From NCBI RefSeq assembly GCF_016900375.1, contig NZ_JACJKB010000006.1:62001-126000 (forward strand): a DNA stretch of 64,000 nt. Direction: 5' to 3'. Both the position numbers and the translations under genes were made by a program. The DNA is from Collinsella tanakaei (GTDB lineage: Bacteria > Actinomycetota > Coriobacteriia > Coriobacteriales > Coriobacteriaceae). The notes under the pieces were generated by a model. It was not told the DNA's origin. It worked only from the letters and a program-made list of their open reading frames with translations, and ran no database searches. Of this stretch, positions 42,431 through 51,518 are shown in pieces; position 1 is the first letter of the stretch; each line of letters begins with the position of its first letter.

Positions 42431-43768
42431 CTACACCGCAGCAGACGCGGAAGACCCGGCCGCGACCGCATCGCCCGCGGACTGTTCGGCCACGGCCTCG
42501 CCGTCGATACGGCTGGAGTCCTCAGGCGTGATCGTCATGCTCTGGAAGCGGTGCTCCATGTACTCGTTGTCGAAGTTCTTGGCAAAGAACTCCTCCACGG
42601 GCGTGGTGCCGGCCACGCCGGACAAACGCTCGAACCAGCAGTCGAGGGCCTCGAGCGTCATGACGCCGTTCACGAGCATGAGCACGGTGCACAGGGCGGT
42701 GAGGGAGTAGCGCAGCTTCCAGGGAATCAGGTTGATGAGCTTGAGCAGCCACGGCAGGCAGAGCTTGATCCACACGAAGCCGAGGGCGCCCCACATGCAC
42801 ATGAACAGCGTGCTCGTGCGGCCGCCGAACAGCACCGCCACCGGGTCGGGGATTCCGAAGATGGTGTATCCGGTGTAATCCCACGCCACAGCGCCGAAGC
42901 CCATCTGCATGAACCAGCTGACCGCAGCCTCGAACAGGCCGCCGATGATGGCGGACACCACGAAGATGATTACGGGGTTCGCCTTGTAGAAGCGGTTGAG
43001 CGCCACCGTCATGAGCACGGCACCGAAGCCGTAGATGGGCGAGAAGGGGCCGAAGAGCATGCCGGCGCGGTCCTGATACACACCGGGCTCGACGATAACC
43101 ATGTGGTAGATGGTCTCGATGATGAGGCCGAGGATGCAGCAGACCACGAAGACCCAGAACAGGTTGAAGAAGTTCAGCTCGATATAGCCCTTGCCCTCGA
43201 GATCGCGGCCGAGCATGCCCACGTGCGCTGCCTCGCGGTCGCGCAGGTCGTTGGCCACGCGCTCAAGATGGCGTTCACGCAGAAGCGACGGGTCGACCGT
43301 CACCGACAGCGTGAGAAGGATGACGAGCTGGATGGCGTCGGGGATGAGGTGCGTGCCGATGCCCTCGAGCATCATGCGCAACAGCATCTGCAGGATCGTC
43401 GTGGCAATAAGCACGTGCGACCAGCGCGCAGCGTTGCGACGGTGGTTCTTCAGCAGCGAGCGGCCGAACACGATCAGGCCGATGGCGTTGCCGAAGGCGA
43501 CGACGAGCGAGATCGCCAGCAGCACAATGGGCAGGGTCGGATCGGAGCTCAGGGTGATGAGGTCGGGGCGTGCCTGCAGCGCCCACATGACCATGGCGCC
43601 GAAGATGCCGAACATGGGGATGGTGATGATGCCGTCCGCCATGCAGAGGAAGCCGTAGATCTTAAGGATCAGCGGGACTTCGTTGCCCTGTGGCTCCTTC
43701 GGGGGAGCGGCAAAATGCGAGCCCGCTTCCTTGGAGGGGCTCTGCTGCTTGATAGCGTCTTGTGTCAT
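42431..43768 (-). CDS. Putative ABC-transporter type IV membrane protein (CmpB/PF06541-like)
   Basis: A 445-residue polytopic protein. After a short hydrophilic N-terminus (MTQDAIKQQSPSKEAG) there are about nine to ten TM helices. The central block NLFWVFVVCCILGLIIETIY plus LFGPFSPIYGFGAVLMTVAL and SAIIGGLFEAAVSWFMQMGF with WDYTGYTIF is the signature of PF06541, a family annotated as putative ABC-transporter type IV although it lacks an ATPase partner. Function unknown. AAGGAACG before ATG 43768 sets the start. The C-terminal tail is hydrophilic. Confidence 0.8.
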   Translation of the reverse strand: MTQDAIKQQSPSKEAGSHFAAPPKEPQGNEVPLILKIYGFLCMADGIITIPMFGIFGAMVMWALQARPDLITLSSDPTLPIVLLAISLVVAFGNAIGLIVFGRSLLKNHRRNAARWSHVLIATTILQMLLRMMLEGIGTHLIPDAIQLVILLTLSVTVDPSLLRERHLERVANDLRDREAAHVGMLGRDLEGKGYIELNFFNLFWVFVVCCILGLIIETIYHMVIVEPGVYQDRAGMLFGPFSPIYGFGAVLMTVALNRFYKANPVIIFVVSAIIGGLFEAAVSWFMQMGFGAVAWDYTGYTIFGIPDPVAVLFGGRTSTLFMCMWGALGFVWIKLCLPWLLKLINLIPWKLRYSLTALCTVLMLVNGVMTLEALDCWFERLSGVAGTTPVEEFFAKNFDNEYMEHRFQSMTITPEDSSRIDGEAVAEQSAGDAVAAGSSASAAV

Positions 43769-44013
43769 GAGCGTTCCTTCGGTTATGCGATGCATAGCGC
43801 GGTTGATTGAACTGCAAAAGCATACCGCATGGCGCCCTGTATCGCCTGCGTACTCGCAAGGTTGCGCCCTAATTCTCAAGGCATGGTTGACGATTGCCGG
43901 CAATCGTTGACGCGCCTGAAAAATGCTGCCTATAATCTCGCGGTTTTGCTGGAAGGCCCTGCCCGTCGCTATTTCCGCCCCGGCAATAACCACACGCTAT
44001 GGAAGGAACCGGT

Positions 44014-44430
44014 ATGTCCAAGCTTTCCCCGAACAGTCTGGTCGTCAAGGGCATCAGCCTGTTCTTCGTAATCTTCGGCCTTGCCACGGTTGCGGTCGCT
44101 GCCATCATGTTCTTCGGTGCTCCCGAGGTCGACCTGCAGATGGAGGACGGTGCCCAGATCGCCCAGATGTACGCCGTCATCGCCGGTGTCATCGGCCTGT
44201 TCGAGTTCATCTGCGGCTTTATCGGCATGCGTGCCGCCAAGCACCACAAGCTGCTCAAGCCCTACACCTACCTCGTTGCCGTCATGGTGTTCGTGAATCT
44301 CTCCCTGTTGGGCACCTCGTTGCTCAACCATGTGTACAACAACGTGTGGCAGCACCTCGTTTCGATCGCCGTGGCGTTCACCGCGATCGTCTTCGCCTCG
44401 CGTGCTCTGAACGAGGACGGAACCAACTAG
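44014..44430 (+). CDS. Small membrane protein, four TM segments
   Basis: A 138-residue protein with hydrophobic helices at about 12-34, 50-68, 80-98 and 108-125. GGAAGGA lies 6 bases before ATG 44014. No motif or family that I recognise; possibly a DoxX- or DUF-type small integral protein. Single-gene unit with a terminator. Confidence 0.65.
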   Translation: MSKLSPNSLVVKGISLFFVIFGLATVAVAAIMFFGAPEVDLQMEDGAQIAQMYAVIAGVIGLFEFICGFIGMRAAKHHKLLKPYTYLVAVMVFVNLSLLGTSLLNHVYNNVWQHLVSIAVAFTAIVFASRALNEDGTN

Positions 44431-44463
44431 GCTACGTGCCCCATATCCGCCCAAGCGGTCTGA

Positions 44464-44506
44464 AAGCGGTCTGCCTGCATCGTGGGCGGACCGCTTTTTC
44501 ACGGTG
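44464..44506 (+). terminator. Rho-independent terminator
   Basis: AAGCGGTC with TGCC pairs with GGGCGGACCGCTT, followed by TTTTTC. Confidence 0.85.
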
Positions 44507-44675
44507 CGCCGGTAGGCAATTATCAACTACCTGTTGACAGTTACCGCTCGTGACGAGCCCATGTGAGGGTGTGGACGTATCCTGAGATATGCTCGGTGCG
44601 CATGAGGGAGGGAACCGCCTCAGGGGCAGTGCCGGCTGATCGCGAAGAAGACGAGCGAAACTGTGGGGCTATGCT

Positions 44676-45602
44676 GTGAACATACGACAGCTTCAATACT
44701 TCTATCTCGCAGCATGTTGCGGCAGCTTTTCCGAAGCGGCCCGAGCCGAGGGCGTTTCGGTGCAAGCGGTGTCCAAGGCGCTGATCGACCTCGAAGAAGA
44801 GCTCGGTAGCCCGCTGTTCGTCCGCGGTGGGCGCACGATATCGCTTACGCCGTTCGGCAAGGCCATGGTCGGCCCGGCGCGCGAGGCCATCGCCAGCTTC
44901 GACGCATTCGGCCGCGCGGCGGAACTTCATGCGGAAAAGGATGAGGGCGGCGCCAGAACCGATCTGCGTCTCGTGCTCGTATCGCCCCCCTTTGCCAAGC
45001 ACGAGCTGGTGTGCAATGCGTTTTCTCAGCTCGTATCGCATATGCTCGGCATCAAGACCCATCTATCGCTCGCGCTCGGTCCGCAGGCGCTTGCCGATTT
45101 GCGCGCGGGCAATATCGACGCGATGATCACGATCGGCAACTTCTCCGACCCGCGCTGCACGTGCCTAGTGCTTGGCACCGTATCGGTCGGTGTGTTCATG
45201 GGCAAGCGCCATCCGCTGCGCCGCAAGCGCCTGCTCACGTTTGCCGATCTGGATCCGTATCCCGTGCTCTACAACGACGAGGTCGACTCGTTCAACGAGA
45301 CGATTCTCAAATCGTGCGTCAAGCGCGGGCTCGCGTCGAAGCTCGTCGAGGTCCAAACCGATGATGGGGTGGCGAACTTCCTGGAAAAGCAGAACGGCCT
45401 TGTTCTGGGCGTCCATCTGAAGGCGCTGGATATCAAGCCGCTGGCCGCCATGCATCGCGTGGACCCCGCGGACGCCCCGCCGATCCCCGTCTGCATGGTC
45501 ACCCTCAAGGGCCGCCAGAACGAATCGGTTGAGCGGCTCGACCGCTTTATACGCAATGAGTTCCCGCTCATGAAGCGGGTATTCACTGGCCCCGAAGGCT
45601 AG
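44676..45602 (+). CDS. LysR-family transcriptional regulator (orphan)
   Basis: A 308-residue protein with a GTG start. N-terminal HTH: MNIRQLQYFYLAACCGSFSE, AARAEGVSVQAVSKALIDLE, EELGSPLFVRGGRTISLTPF. The sensor domain follows (LALGPQALADLRAGNIDAMI, VGVFMGKRHPLRRKRL). It has no divergent catabolic gene; the upstream neighbour is co-directional with a terminator between, so its target is unclear. Confidence 0.88.
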   Translation: MNIRQLQYFYLAACCGSFSEAARAEGVSVQAVSKALIDLEEELGSPLFVRGGRTISLTPFGKAMVGPAREAIASFDAFGRAAELHAEKDEGGARTDLRLVLVSPPFAKHELVCNAFSQLVSHMLGIKTHLSLALGPQALADLRAGNIDAMITIGNFSDPRCTCLVLGTVSVGVFMGKRHPLRRKRLLTFADLDPYPVLYNDEVDSFNETILKSCVKRGLASKLVEVQTDDGVANFLEKQNGLVLGVHLKALDIKPLAAMHRVDPADAPPIPVCMVTLKGRQNESVERLDRFIRNEFPLMKRVFTGPEG

Positions 45603-45650
45603 GCGCGCTCACGCCATCGGACATACCGCATCGGACCCTCCGTATATGAG

Positions 45651-45687
45651 AACGAGCCCGGAAGACCGTTCGTCTTCCGGGCTCGTT
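45651..45687. terminator. Bidirectional terminator
   Basis: A perfect 16-bp stem AACGAGCCCGGAAGAC / GTCTTCCGGGCTCGTT with a 5-base loop between convergent LysR and giant MscS genes. Confidence 0.85.
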
Positions 45688-45721
45688 GCGTTGCGCAAGC
45701 GCTGTGGCGCGGGAACGTCGC

Positions 45722-48700
45722 CTAGTGGCGGTTGGTGTCGTTGAACTCGTCGAAGTCCTCGTTCTCGTCGCCGATGTGCTTGACGGCTTCCTTCTGCTCG
45801 GCGTTGAAGGCGTCGGCGGCGCGCTTCTCGGCGGCAGTGGCCTTCTTGAACACGGTCGGTTGGTTGATGACAACCTGCGGGTAGGGGATGGAGATGTCGT
45901 ACTTGTCGAACATCAGCTTCATCTCGCGATTCAGGTCGTTGGTCAGCGGCACGCGGTCCTTCTCGGCGCACTCGGCCACGATCTTGATGTTGACCGAGTT
46001 GTCGGCAAGCATCGTGACGCCCTTGTAGAACGGGCCGTCGATGATGGCCGGCAGGCGCTTCTTGATGTTGGGGAGCTCCTTGGCAAGAACGTTCTCCACG
46101 CGCTCCAGGCTCTCGCCGTATTCGATGCCGACCTCGACGGCGGCGTAGCTGTGCTCCTTGGTCATGTTGACCACGTTGGAGATGCCGGAGTTGCGCATCA
46201 CGAGGATGTTGCCGGAGCCGTCGTTGATCTTGGTGGTGCGCACGCCGATCTCCACGACGGTGCCGCGCTGGCCGCCCACCTGGATGATGTCGCCGACGCG
46301 GAACTCGCCCTCGAAGATGATGAACATGCCGGCGATGATATCGGCAACGAGGTCCTTCGCGCCCAGCGAGATGGCGAGCGTGAGCAGGCCGGCCGAGGCG
46401 AGCAGCGTGGCGGAGTCGACACCCACAAGGGCCAGGCACCAGTACAGCATGCCGATGACGGTGCCGTACTTGATGAAGCTCGCCAACAGGCGGCAGAGCG
46501 TGACGCCGCGGGCCTCGACCATGCGGGAGATCAGCCGCAGGAGGCGCTGGACGGCCTCGGCGATGGTGATGGCCACGCAGGCGAACATCAGGCTCGCCGT
46601 GATGGCGAAGATGTTGAGGCCGCGCTCCCAGGTGCCGCCCAGGATGTAGGAGAAGATCGAGCCCTTCTGGAAGAACTGATCCTTAAAGATGACGGCGACG
46701 CAGATGACGATCACCGCGAGGCTCGCGAACCAGCGCAGCACGGTGCCGAGCTTCTGCTCGGGCGACATCTCGTTCCAGTGGAAGGAGCGGTTGAGCCAGC
46801 GGCTGGCGGCGGACTCGGTGCGCATCGTACGGCCGCCGACGGTGACGTTGACCATGCGGGTGTCGCCATCCTCCTCGGCGCCTTCCTCAACGTGTTCCTC
46901 CACGGTCTCGACGCCGGGCTCGAGCGTGAGCAGGAAGAAGATGATGGCGAGGCAGACGACGGCGATGCAGCCGGTGGCGATGGTCAGCGGGCCGCGCTCG
47001 GCCATGAGGTGGCCCTCGTCGCCGGCGACGAAGACGTAGTAGCCGTCCGTCTCGCTGGCCGAGGCGTAGAAGGTCTCGCCGTTGATGGTGATGTAATCGC
47101 TGAAGCCGTCCTTCAGCTGGGCGTCGGTCATGCCGACCTCGGTGGCGACCTTGCCCACCATGTACTCGTCGGGGTAGTAGGCGATGGTCTTGTCGGTCTT
47201 GTCGACGGCGAAGGCGAAGCCGCCCGCGCCGGTCTGGACGCCGTCGAGCACGTGGTCGATCGTCACCGTGGCAAGGAGCTGCTCCAGGCGGGTTGGGCGC
47301 ACGCTCAGCTGGACGAAGCCGTTGATGTCGCCCTTCTCGTCATGCGTGACGGCGGCGATGTACTGGCGCATGTCGCCCGAGACCTCGTCGGGCATGGGGT
47401 CCTGCACGATGTACTCGACGCCCTGCAGCATCTTGTTGAACTCGTAGGACTGGTCCTCGGGATTCTGCGACAGCGTGAAGTTGGTGAAGTTCGAGTCGGT
47501 GGCGATCAGCTTGCCCGTGCCGTTGAACACGAACAGGTACTCGCAGTTCAGCAGGTCGGAGAGCTCGGCGAGCTTCTCGTGGTTGGCAAGCGAGGGGTTC
47601 TGGTCGAGGATGTACGCTGCGACCTTGGCCTTCGCAAGGTACTCGTCGCTGAACTGCTGCGTCAGGTCGTCGGCGCGCTGCTGGCTGCGCTCGAGGGTCG
47701 TGGCGATCTGCGACACGCGCTCGTTGTTGGTGAGCGACTGGGACGACAGCGCGAAGAGCGTCTGCATGTAATAGGAGACGATGAGCACGCCGAGGAAGCC
47801 GACCACCGAGAGGACGGCGGCGCGGCCGGCGATCTTGCGGTTGAAGCGGAACGGGCCGAGGTGGCCGAAGTCGGTCTCCTCGTGGCCGCGGCGCTCGTCG
47901 TCGCGCAGCACGAAGACGCCGTAGAGCGCCACCGTGGCGATGACCACGAAGAACGCGAACAGGATGACGCCGACGGTGAGGGTGCCGGAGGCGTTCATGT
48001 CGGACTCGGGCACGGCGCAGATGTAGTACATGTCGTCGATCAGACGCACGCCGCAGAAGAGCTCCTCGCCGTTGACCGTGACGGTCGCGTAGGCGCCGTC
48101 TTCGAGCATGGAGGGATCGAAGCCCAGGTCGATGATGTCGGAGCCGATCACGCCCTCGTCGGGGTGGTACTCGACGATGTAGTCGCGTGCAGAGGCGGCG
48201 AACACGTAGCCGTGCTGGCCGAGCGCGATATTGCGCAGGACGCTCGCGGTGGAGCCGGTGGCCTCGATGAGCTCGTGCAGGCTCTCGGGGCTCTGCTCGA
48301 TGACGACCATGGTGTTGTCGTCGATGCGGGCGGAGTAGTAGCGCATGTACCAGTTGCGCTCGGGGACGTCGATCTCGACGGCCTTGGAGGGCTTGCCGGT
48401 CTTGAGGGTCTCGCGCAGGCGGTTGTAGCGCGCGTACGAGAACGTCGCCTTGGTGGGGCCGGCGCTCGCCAGGATGTCGCCCGCCGCGTTCACGACGAGC
48501 ACGTTATCGACGTCGAGCAGCTTCTGGTACTCGGACATCTTGGTGTCGGAGATCTCGAAGCCGGCGTCGTTTTGCGCCATGAACGCGACCTGGGCCGCCT
48601 TGGACTGGTAGTTCGCGTCGAACTGGATGGTGTTCTGCTCGGTGTCCTCATCGGCCTCGGCGAGCAGGGTTTCGAGCTCCTCGGCCTCGAGATGCATCTC

Positions 48701-48823
48701 CTCGACGTAGCTGTTGCGCGTCAGCTGGCTTTGCATGTTGTAGAGCAAAAACGCCATGGCGACCATGCTCGCGGCCACGACGACCAGCAGCGCGACGATC
48801 TTCTTGGAAAGTTTCTTCGACAT
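45722..48823 (-). CDS. Giant MscS-family channel with two extracytoplasmic Cache-like sensor domains
   Basis: A 1033-residue membrane protein, about four times a minimal MscS. Order: TM ~9-28; sensor 1 ~29-283 with GQHGYVFAASARDYIVEYHP and DEGVIGSD, the G-x-[VF]-[FV]...HP...IG pattern of dCache domains; TM ~284-306; TM ~335-353; sensor 2 ~354-609 with the similar GGFAFAVDKTDKTIAYYPDE; TM ~612-633; an acidic cytoplasmic loop; further TMs; the MscS pore and beta domain ~803-900 (SATLLASAGLLTLAISLGAK, EGEFRVGDIIQVGGQRGTVV, VMRNSGISNVVN). The start 48823 lies 11 bases after the binding-protein stop, so the pair is an operon. Likely a channel gated or modulated by a small ligand; no kinase, HAMP or MCP signalling domain is present. 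Confidence 0.88.
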   Translation of the reverse strand: MSKKLSKKIVALLVVVAASMVAMAFLLYNMQSQLTRNSYVEEMHLEAEELETLLAEADEDTEQNTIQFDANYQSKAAQVAFMAQNDAGFEISDTKMSEYQKLLDVDNVLVVNAAGDILASAGPTKATFSYARYNRLRETLKTGKPSKAVEIDVPERNWYMRYYSARIDDNTMVVIEQSPESLHELIEATGSTASVLRNIALGQHGYVFAASARDYIVEYHPDEGVIGSDIIDLGFDPSMLEDGAYATVTVNGEELFCGVRLIDDMYYICAVPESDMNASGTLTVGVILFAFFVVIATVALYGVFVLRDDERRGHEETDFGHLGPFRFNRKIAGRAAVLSVVGFLGVLIVSYYMQTLFALSSQSLTNNERVSQIATTLERSQQRADDLTQQFSDEYLAKAKVAAYILDQNPSLANHEKLAELSDLLNCEYLFVFNGTGKLIATDSNFTNFTLSQNPEDQSYEFNKMLQGVEYIVQDPMPDEVSGDMRQYIAAVTHDEKGDINGFVQLSVRPTRLEQLLATVTIDHVLDGVQTGAGGFAFAVDKTDKTIAYYPDEYMVGKVATEVGMTDAQLKDGFSDYITINGETFYASASETDGYYVFVAGDEGHLMAERGPLTIATGCIAVVCLAIIFFLLTLEPGVETVEEHVEEGAEEDGDTRMVNVTVGGRTMRTESAASRWLNRSFHWNEMSPEQKLGTVLRWFASLAVIVICVAVIFKDQFFQKGSIFSYILGGTWERGLNIFAITASLMFACVAITIAEAVQRLLRLISRMVEARGVTLCRLLASFIKYGTVIGMLYWCLALVGVDSATLLASAGLLTLAISLGAKDLVADIIAGMFIIFEGEFRVGDIIQVGGQRGTVVEIGVRTTKINDGSGNILVMRNSGISNVVNMTKEHSYAAVEVGIEYGESLERVENVLAKELPNIKKRLPAIIDGPFYKGVTMLADNSVNIKIVAECAEKDRVPLTNDLNREMKLMFDKYDISIPYPQVVINQPTVFKKATAAEKRAADAFNAEQKEAVKHIGDENEDFDEFNDTNRH

Positions 48824-48834
48824 GTTCGCGTCCC

Positions 48835-49707
48835 CTAGTCCCACTTGTCGACGAGCTTGGCGATGGTGCCGTCATCGAGCATGCCCTGGATGGCGTCGTG
48901 CACCATGCCGGAGAGCTCGGAGTTCTTCTGCGTGGCGACGCCGTAGGACTGCTCGGCCACGTTGAAGCCCTGGATGATCGAGCGGTCGTCGTTGATGTAG
49001 GTGTGGGCGATGGCGCCGTCGAGCACGATGGCGTCGACGATGCCCTCCTCGAGCGCGTCGGAGAGTGCCTGGTAGGACGGGAACTGCGAGAGGTGCCAGG
49101 TGTCGAAGTCGACCTCGCTGTTGTCGTCGTTGGTCTTGACGACCTCGCCGTTCGTGAAGCCGACGTTGTAGAGCTTGATGCTCAGCAGCGGCGCGGCGTT
49201 GGAGCCCGCCATGGTGCCGAAGGTGCAGCCCTTGAGGTCGCTGATGCTGTCGATGAGCGAGGACTTCTGTACGACGGCGATGACGTTGTCGGTGTAGTAG
49301 GCGGGGGAGAAGTCGAGGTTCTCCAAGCGCGAGTCGGCGATGGAGTAGCAGGCGACGAGCGCATCGACCTCGCCGGCGAGCAGGGTCTCCTTGCGGTTGT
49401 CGGGCGTAACGGTCGTGTATTCGACCTCCTTGTAGCCCATACGCGAGGCCATCTCCTTGGCGATGTCGATCTCGAGGCCGTAGTACTTGCCGGTCTTCTC
49501 GTTCTGCAGGCCGAAGCCCACGATGTCCGAGCGGACGCCGACGACGATTGTCCCCTCGGGAGCCGGCGCCGGGGCCGCAGCGGCGCTGCCCGAGCCCTGC
49601 TGCGTCGTCTTGGTTGCGGCGGGGGTGCAGCCTGCTAGCCCGCCGAATGCACAGGCGGCAGCCGAGAGCGCAATGGCCCCAAACTGCCTCCTCGTTACTG
49701 CATGCAT
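48835..49707 (-). CDS. Amino-acid-type substrate-binding lipoprotein (SBP family 3)
   Basis: A 290-residue lipoprotein: MHAVTRRQFGAIALSAAACA with an RR motif and lipobox L-A-G-C, an Ala/Pro linker, then the family 3 fold (TIVVGVRSDIVGFGLQNEKT, YYGLEIDIAKEMASRMGY, LLAGEVDALVACYSIADSRL, FSPAYYTDNVIAVVQK). The D-x-x-R..G-x-D pattern suits amino-acid-like ligands, although the usual R of the fold is in an unusual context here. GGAGGG lies 3 bases before ATG 49707. No ABC permease or ATPase is adjacent. Instead the giant sensor-MscS gene follows after 11 bases, so it probably presents ligand to that protein. Confidence 0.88.
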   Translation of the reverse strand: MHAVTRRQFGAIALSAAACAFGGLAGCTPAATKTTQQGSGSAAAAPAPAPEGTIVVGVRSDIVGFGLQNEKTGKYYGLEIDIAKEMASRMGYKEVEYTTVTPDNRKETLLAGEVDALVACYSIADSRLENLDFSPAYYTDNVIAVVQKSSLIDSISDLKGCTFGTMAGSNAAPLLSIKLYNVGFTNGEVVKTNDDNSEVDFDTWHLSQFPSYQALSDALEEGIVDAIVLDGAIAHTYINDDRSIIQGFNVAEQSYGVATQKNSELSGMVHDAIQGMLDDGTIAKLVDKWD

Positions 49708-50010
49708 CTTCCCTCCAAAATGTGTAGCTGCAATCCATATTCCAAACTCATTAATTATGCGGGCCTGTAGGCAAAAAAGCAGTGCTTCACCAACGCGTTC
49801 AATTAATGGTTTAGGGATATTTGCGACCTGTGAACGCCTTATGTTCGCATTCGGGGTGTCGTCTATTTCGCTTACCGACAAAGCGGACCGTTCGGAGGTT
49901 CTTTACGGGAATGTGACGCTGCGTTCACGGCGGCTTTGCGCAGGGCTCCTATGTTGGATTTAGGTAAGGAGCGCGCGTCACGCGCGGGCGCGAGGCGAAA
50001 GGGGTGCCAC

Positions 50011-50256
50011 ATGAGGTCATTCAACGAATCGATCCGCGAGCGCGAGAGCGAATTCACCGGTCTCAAGGGACAGGTGCTCCGCTATGTGGGCACGGCCTAC
50101 GCGCTGGTGATCGTCAGCCAGTTCATCGAGGCGCTTGCCGCTAAGGGCGGGGACGCTGCGGGGTTCATGTATGCCGTGTCTGCCGTTGTTTTCGTATTCG
50201 CGTTCGTTGCATACCCGCTTGGCGGGCTGTTTGGGCGTGCCGACAGGGCTTGCTAG
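50011..50256 (+). CDS. Small membrane protein
   Basis: An 81-residue protein with a hydrophilic N-terminus (RSFNESIRERESEFTGLKGQ) and two hydrophobic helices at about 28-46 and 52-72. AAGGGG lies 6 bases before ATG 50011. No recognisable family. Confidence 0.5.
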   Translation: MRSFNESIRERESEFTGLKGQVLRYVGTAYALVIVSQFIEALAAKGGDAAGFMYAVSAVVFVFAFVAYPLGGLFGRADRAC

Positions 50257-50386
50257 GTTGTAACGGGCGGCTGTGACTCGCGTTTGCGGGCCTTGGTGGC
50301 TGGATTAGCGAGCTTCGCGGGCCGCGAATGCGAGTTCAGTTGGGCCTGAAGGCGGTTTTATGCAGGCGGTATCGAAGCAAGGCGCC

Positions 50387-50599
50387 CCGCGAGAAGCGCG
50401 CGTCTCAAATTCGCGACTTTTGAGATATCTCACAAGAACGGTGGGTAGTTCGAGTAACCGGAAAGCCCGAATTCTATGCAGTCAAGGTCATAAAGTTGCT
50501 GGTCAGCCGGATCGCGCATACATGGCCGATTTCGAAATCTGCCGGAGCTCGATGCAACCCTCTCAAAAGTCGCGAATTTGAGACGCGCGCTTCTCGCGG
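50387..50599. repeat. 213-bp element with perfect 39-bp terminal inverted repeats (family F)
   Basis: CCGCGAGAAGCGCGCGTCTC (50387) and the following 19 bases to 50425 are repeated exactly, in inverted form, at 50561-50599. The 135-base core is lower in GC and contains no usable frame. Looks like a MITE or an inactive mobile element; I do not see a clear target-site duplication. The rest of the 50257-50713 gap shows nothing but the terminator at 50648. Confidence 0.75.
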
Positions 50600-50647
50600 C
50601 GAGCTTTTCAGCAGAATCTACCCTCTTCCAAGCAGTGCAAAACAGGA

Positions 50648-50683
50648 AAGGCGCCGCTCCCCGAGCACGGGGAGCGGCGCCTT
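50648..50683 (-). terminator. Terminator of the rubrerythrin gene
   Basis: A perfect 15-bp stem AAGGCGCCGCTCCCC / GGGGAGCGGCGCCTT with a 6-base loop. On the minus strand the T-tract is short (TTTCC). Confidence 0.7.
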
Positions 50684-50713
50684 CATGCGAGTCGCGTGAT
50701 GCGGTTTCGCGGC

Positions 50714-51271
50714 TTAGCCGAAATAACGCTTCAGCAGACCGGCGAACGCCTTGCCGTGACGGGCCTCGTCGCGGGCCATCTCGTGCACGGTGTCGTGGAT
50801 GGCGTCGAGGTTAGCGGCCTTGGCGCGCTTGGCAAGATCGGTCTTGCCAGCGGTGGCGCCGTTCTCGGCCTCAACGCGCATCTCGAGGTTCTTCTTGGTG
50901 GAGTCGGTCACGACCTCGCCGAGGAGCTCAGCGAACTTGGCAGCGTGCTCCGCCTCCTCGTAAGCGGCCTTCTCCCAGTACAGGCCGATCTCGGGATAGC
51001 CCTCACGATGGGCAACGCGAGCCATGGCCAGGTACATACCGACCTCGGAGCACTCGCCCTCGAAGTTGGCGCGCAGGTCGGCGACGATGTCCTCGGGAAC
51101 CTCAGGAAGCTTGCCGACGCCCACGACGTGCTCGGCGGCCCAGGTCATATCGCTGTCCATCTTGGTGAAGCGGTCGCCGGAGACGCCGCACTGGGGGCAC
51201 TTGAAGCCCTCGGGCAGCTGATCGCCGTCGAACTCCTCAACGTAACCGCAAACGGGGCAAACGAACTTCAT
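50714..51271 (-). CDS. Reverse rubrerythrin (NADH peroxidase-type)
   Basis: A 185-residue protein with the domain order reversed relative to classical rubrerythrin. The N-terminal rubredoxin knuckles are C5/C8 ([12 protein letters not shown]) and C25/C28 ([14 protein letters not shown]); the diiron four-helix bundle follows ([60 protein letters not shown]). It detoxifies H2O2 and possibly O2 in anaerobes, using electrons from reduced rubredoxin or NADH systems. Start ATG 51271 follows GGAAAG... at usual spacing. A Fur/PerR-like dyad lies 117 bases upstream. Confidence 0.92.
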   Translation of the reverse strand: MKFVCPVCGYVEEFDGDQLPEGFKCPQCGVSGDRFTKMDSDMTWAAEHVVGVGKLPEVPEDIVADLRANFEGECSEVGMYLAMARVAHREGYPEIGLYWEKAAYEEAEHAAKFAELLGEVVTDSTKKNLEMRVEAENGATAGKTDLAKRAKAANLDAIHDTVHEMARDEARHGKAFAGLLKRYFG

Positions 51272-51387
51272 GATCTTTCCCTTTCGATCACAGGCGATTG
51301 CGTGCTCTCCCGGACCTATAAATCCCCTCTGGGCGGGCACGCCGTACAGTTAGGATTATGACCAAAGCGGGCTTGTCCAATTCGCTA

Positions 51388-51404
51388 TTGAGATTGATTC
51401 TTAA
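51388..51404. promoter_or_regulatory. Fur/PerR-like dyad upstream of rubrerythrin
   Basis: TTGAGATTGATTCTTAA is an AT-rich imperfect 17-bp palindrome with six of eight symmetric pairs, resembling Fur/PerR boxes. It lies in the AT-rich gap between the rubrerythrin and DUF5131 genes, which also contains a perfect ATCCGTTT/AAACGGAT hairpin at 51450-51467. Confidence 0.35.
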
Positions 51405-51518
51405 ATATTCAAAGGACCTTCACACTAAGTTTAACTAGTGAAACTCATAATCCGTTTGGAAACGGATCTAATCGTGATTCAGCAAGCGGTTTGTTGGGAG
51501 CTGCAAGCGGAGTTGCGG

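Noticed and set aside
45686-48838. A 1050-codon open frame on the plus strand opposite the giant MscS gene
   Set aside because: It is Val/Gly/His/Asp-rich with no domain or ribosome site, a typical antisense shadow in high-GC DNA. The minus strand holds clear MscS and Cache motifs.
50360-50699. Short frames inside the 213-bp inverted-repeat element
   Set aside because: They lie in the repeat arms or core, lack ribosome sites and resemble no transposase.
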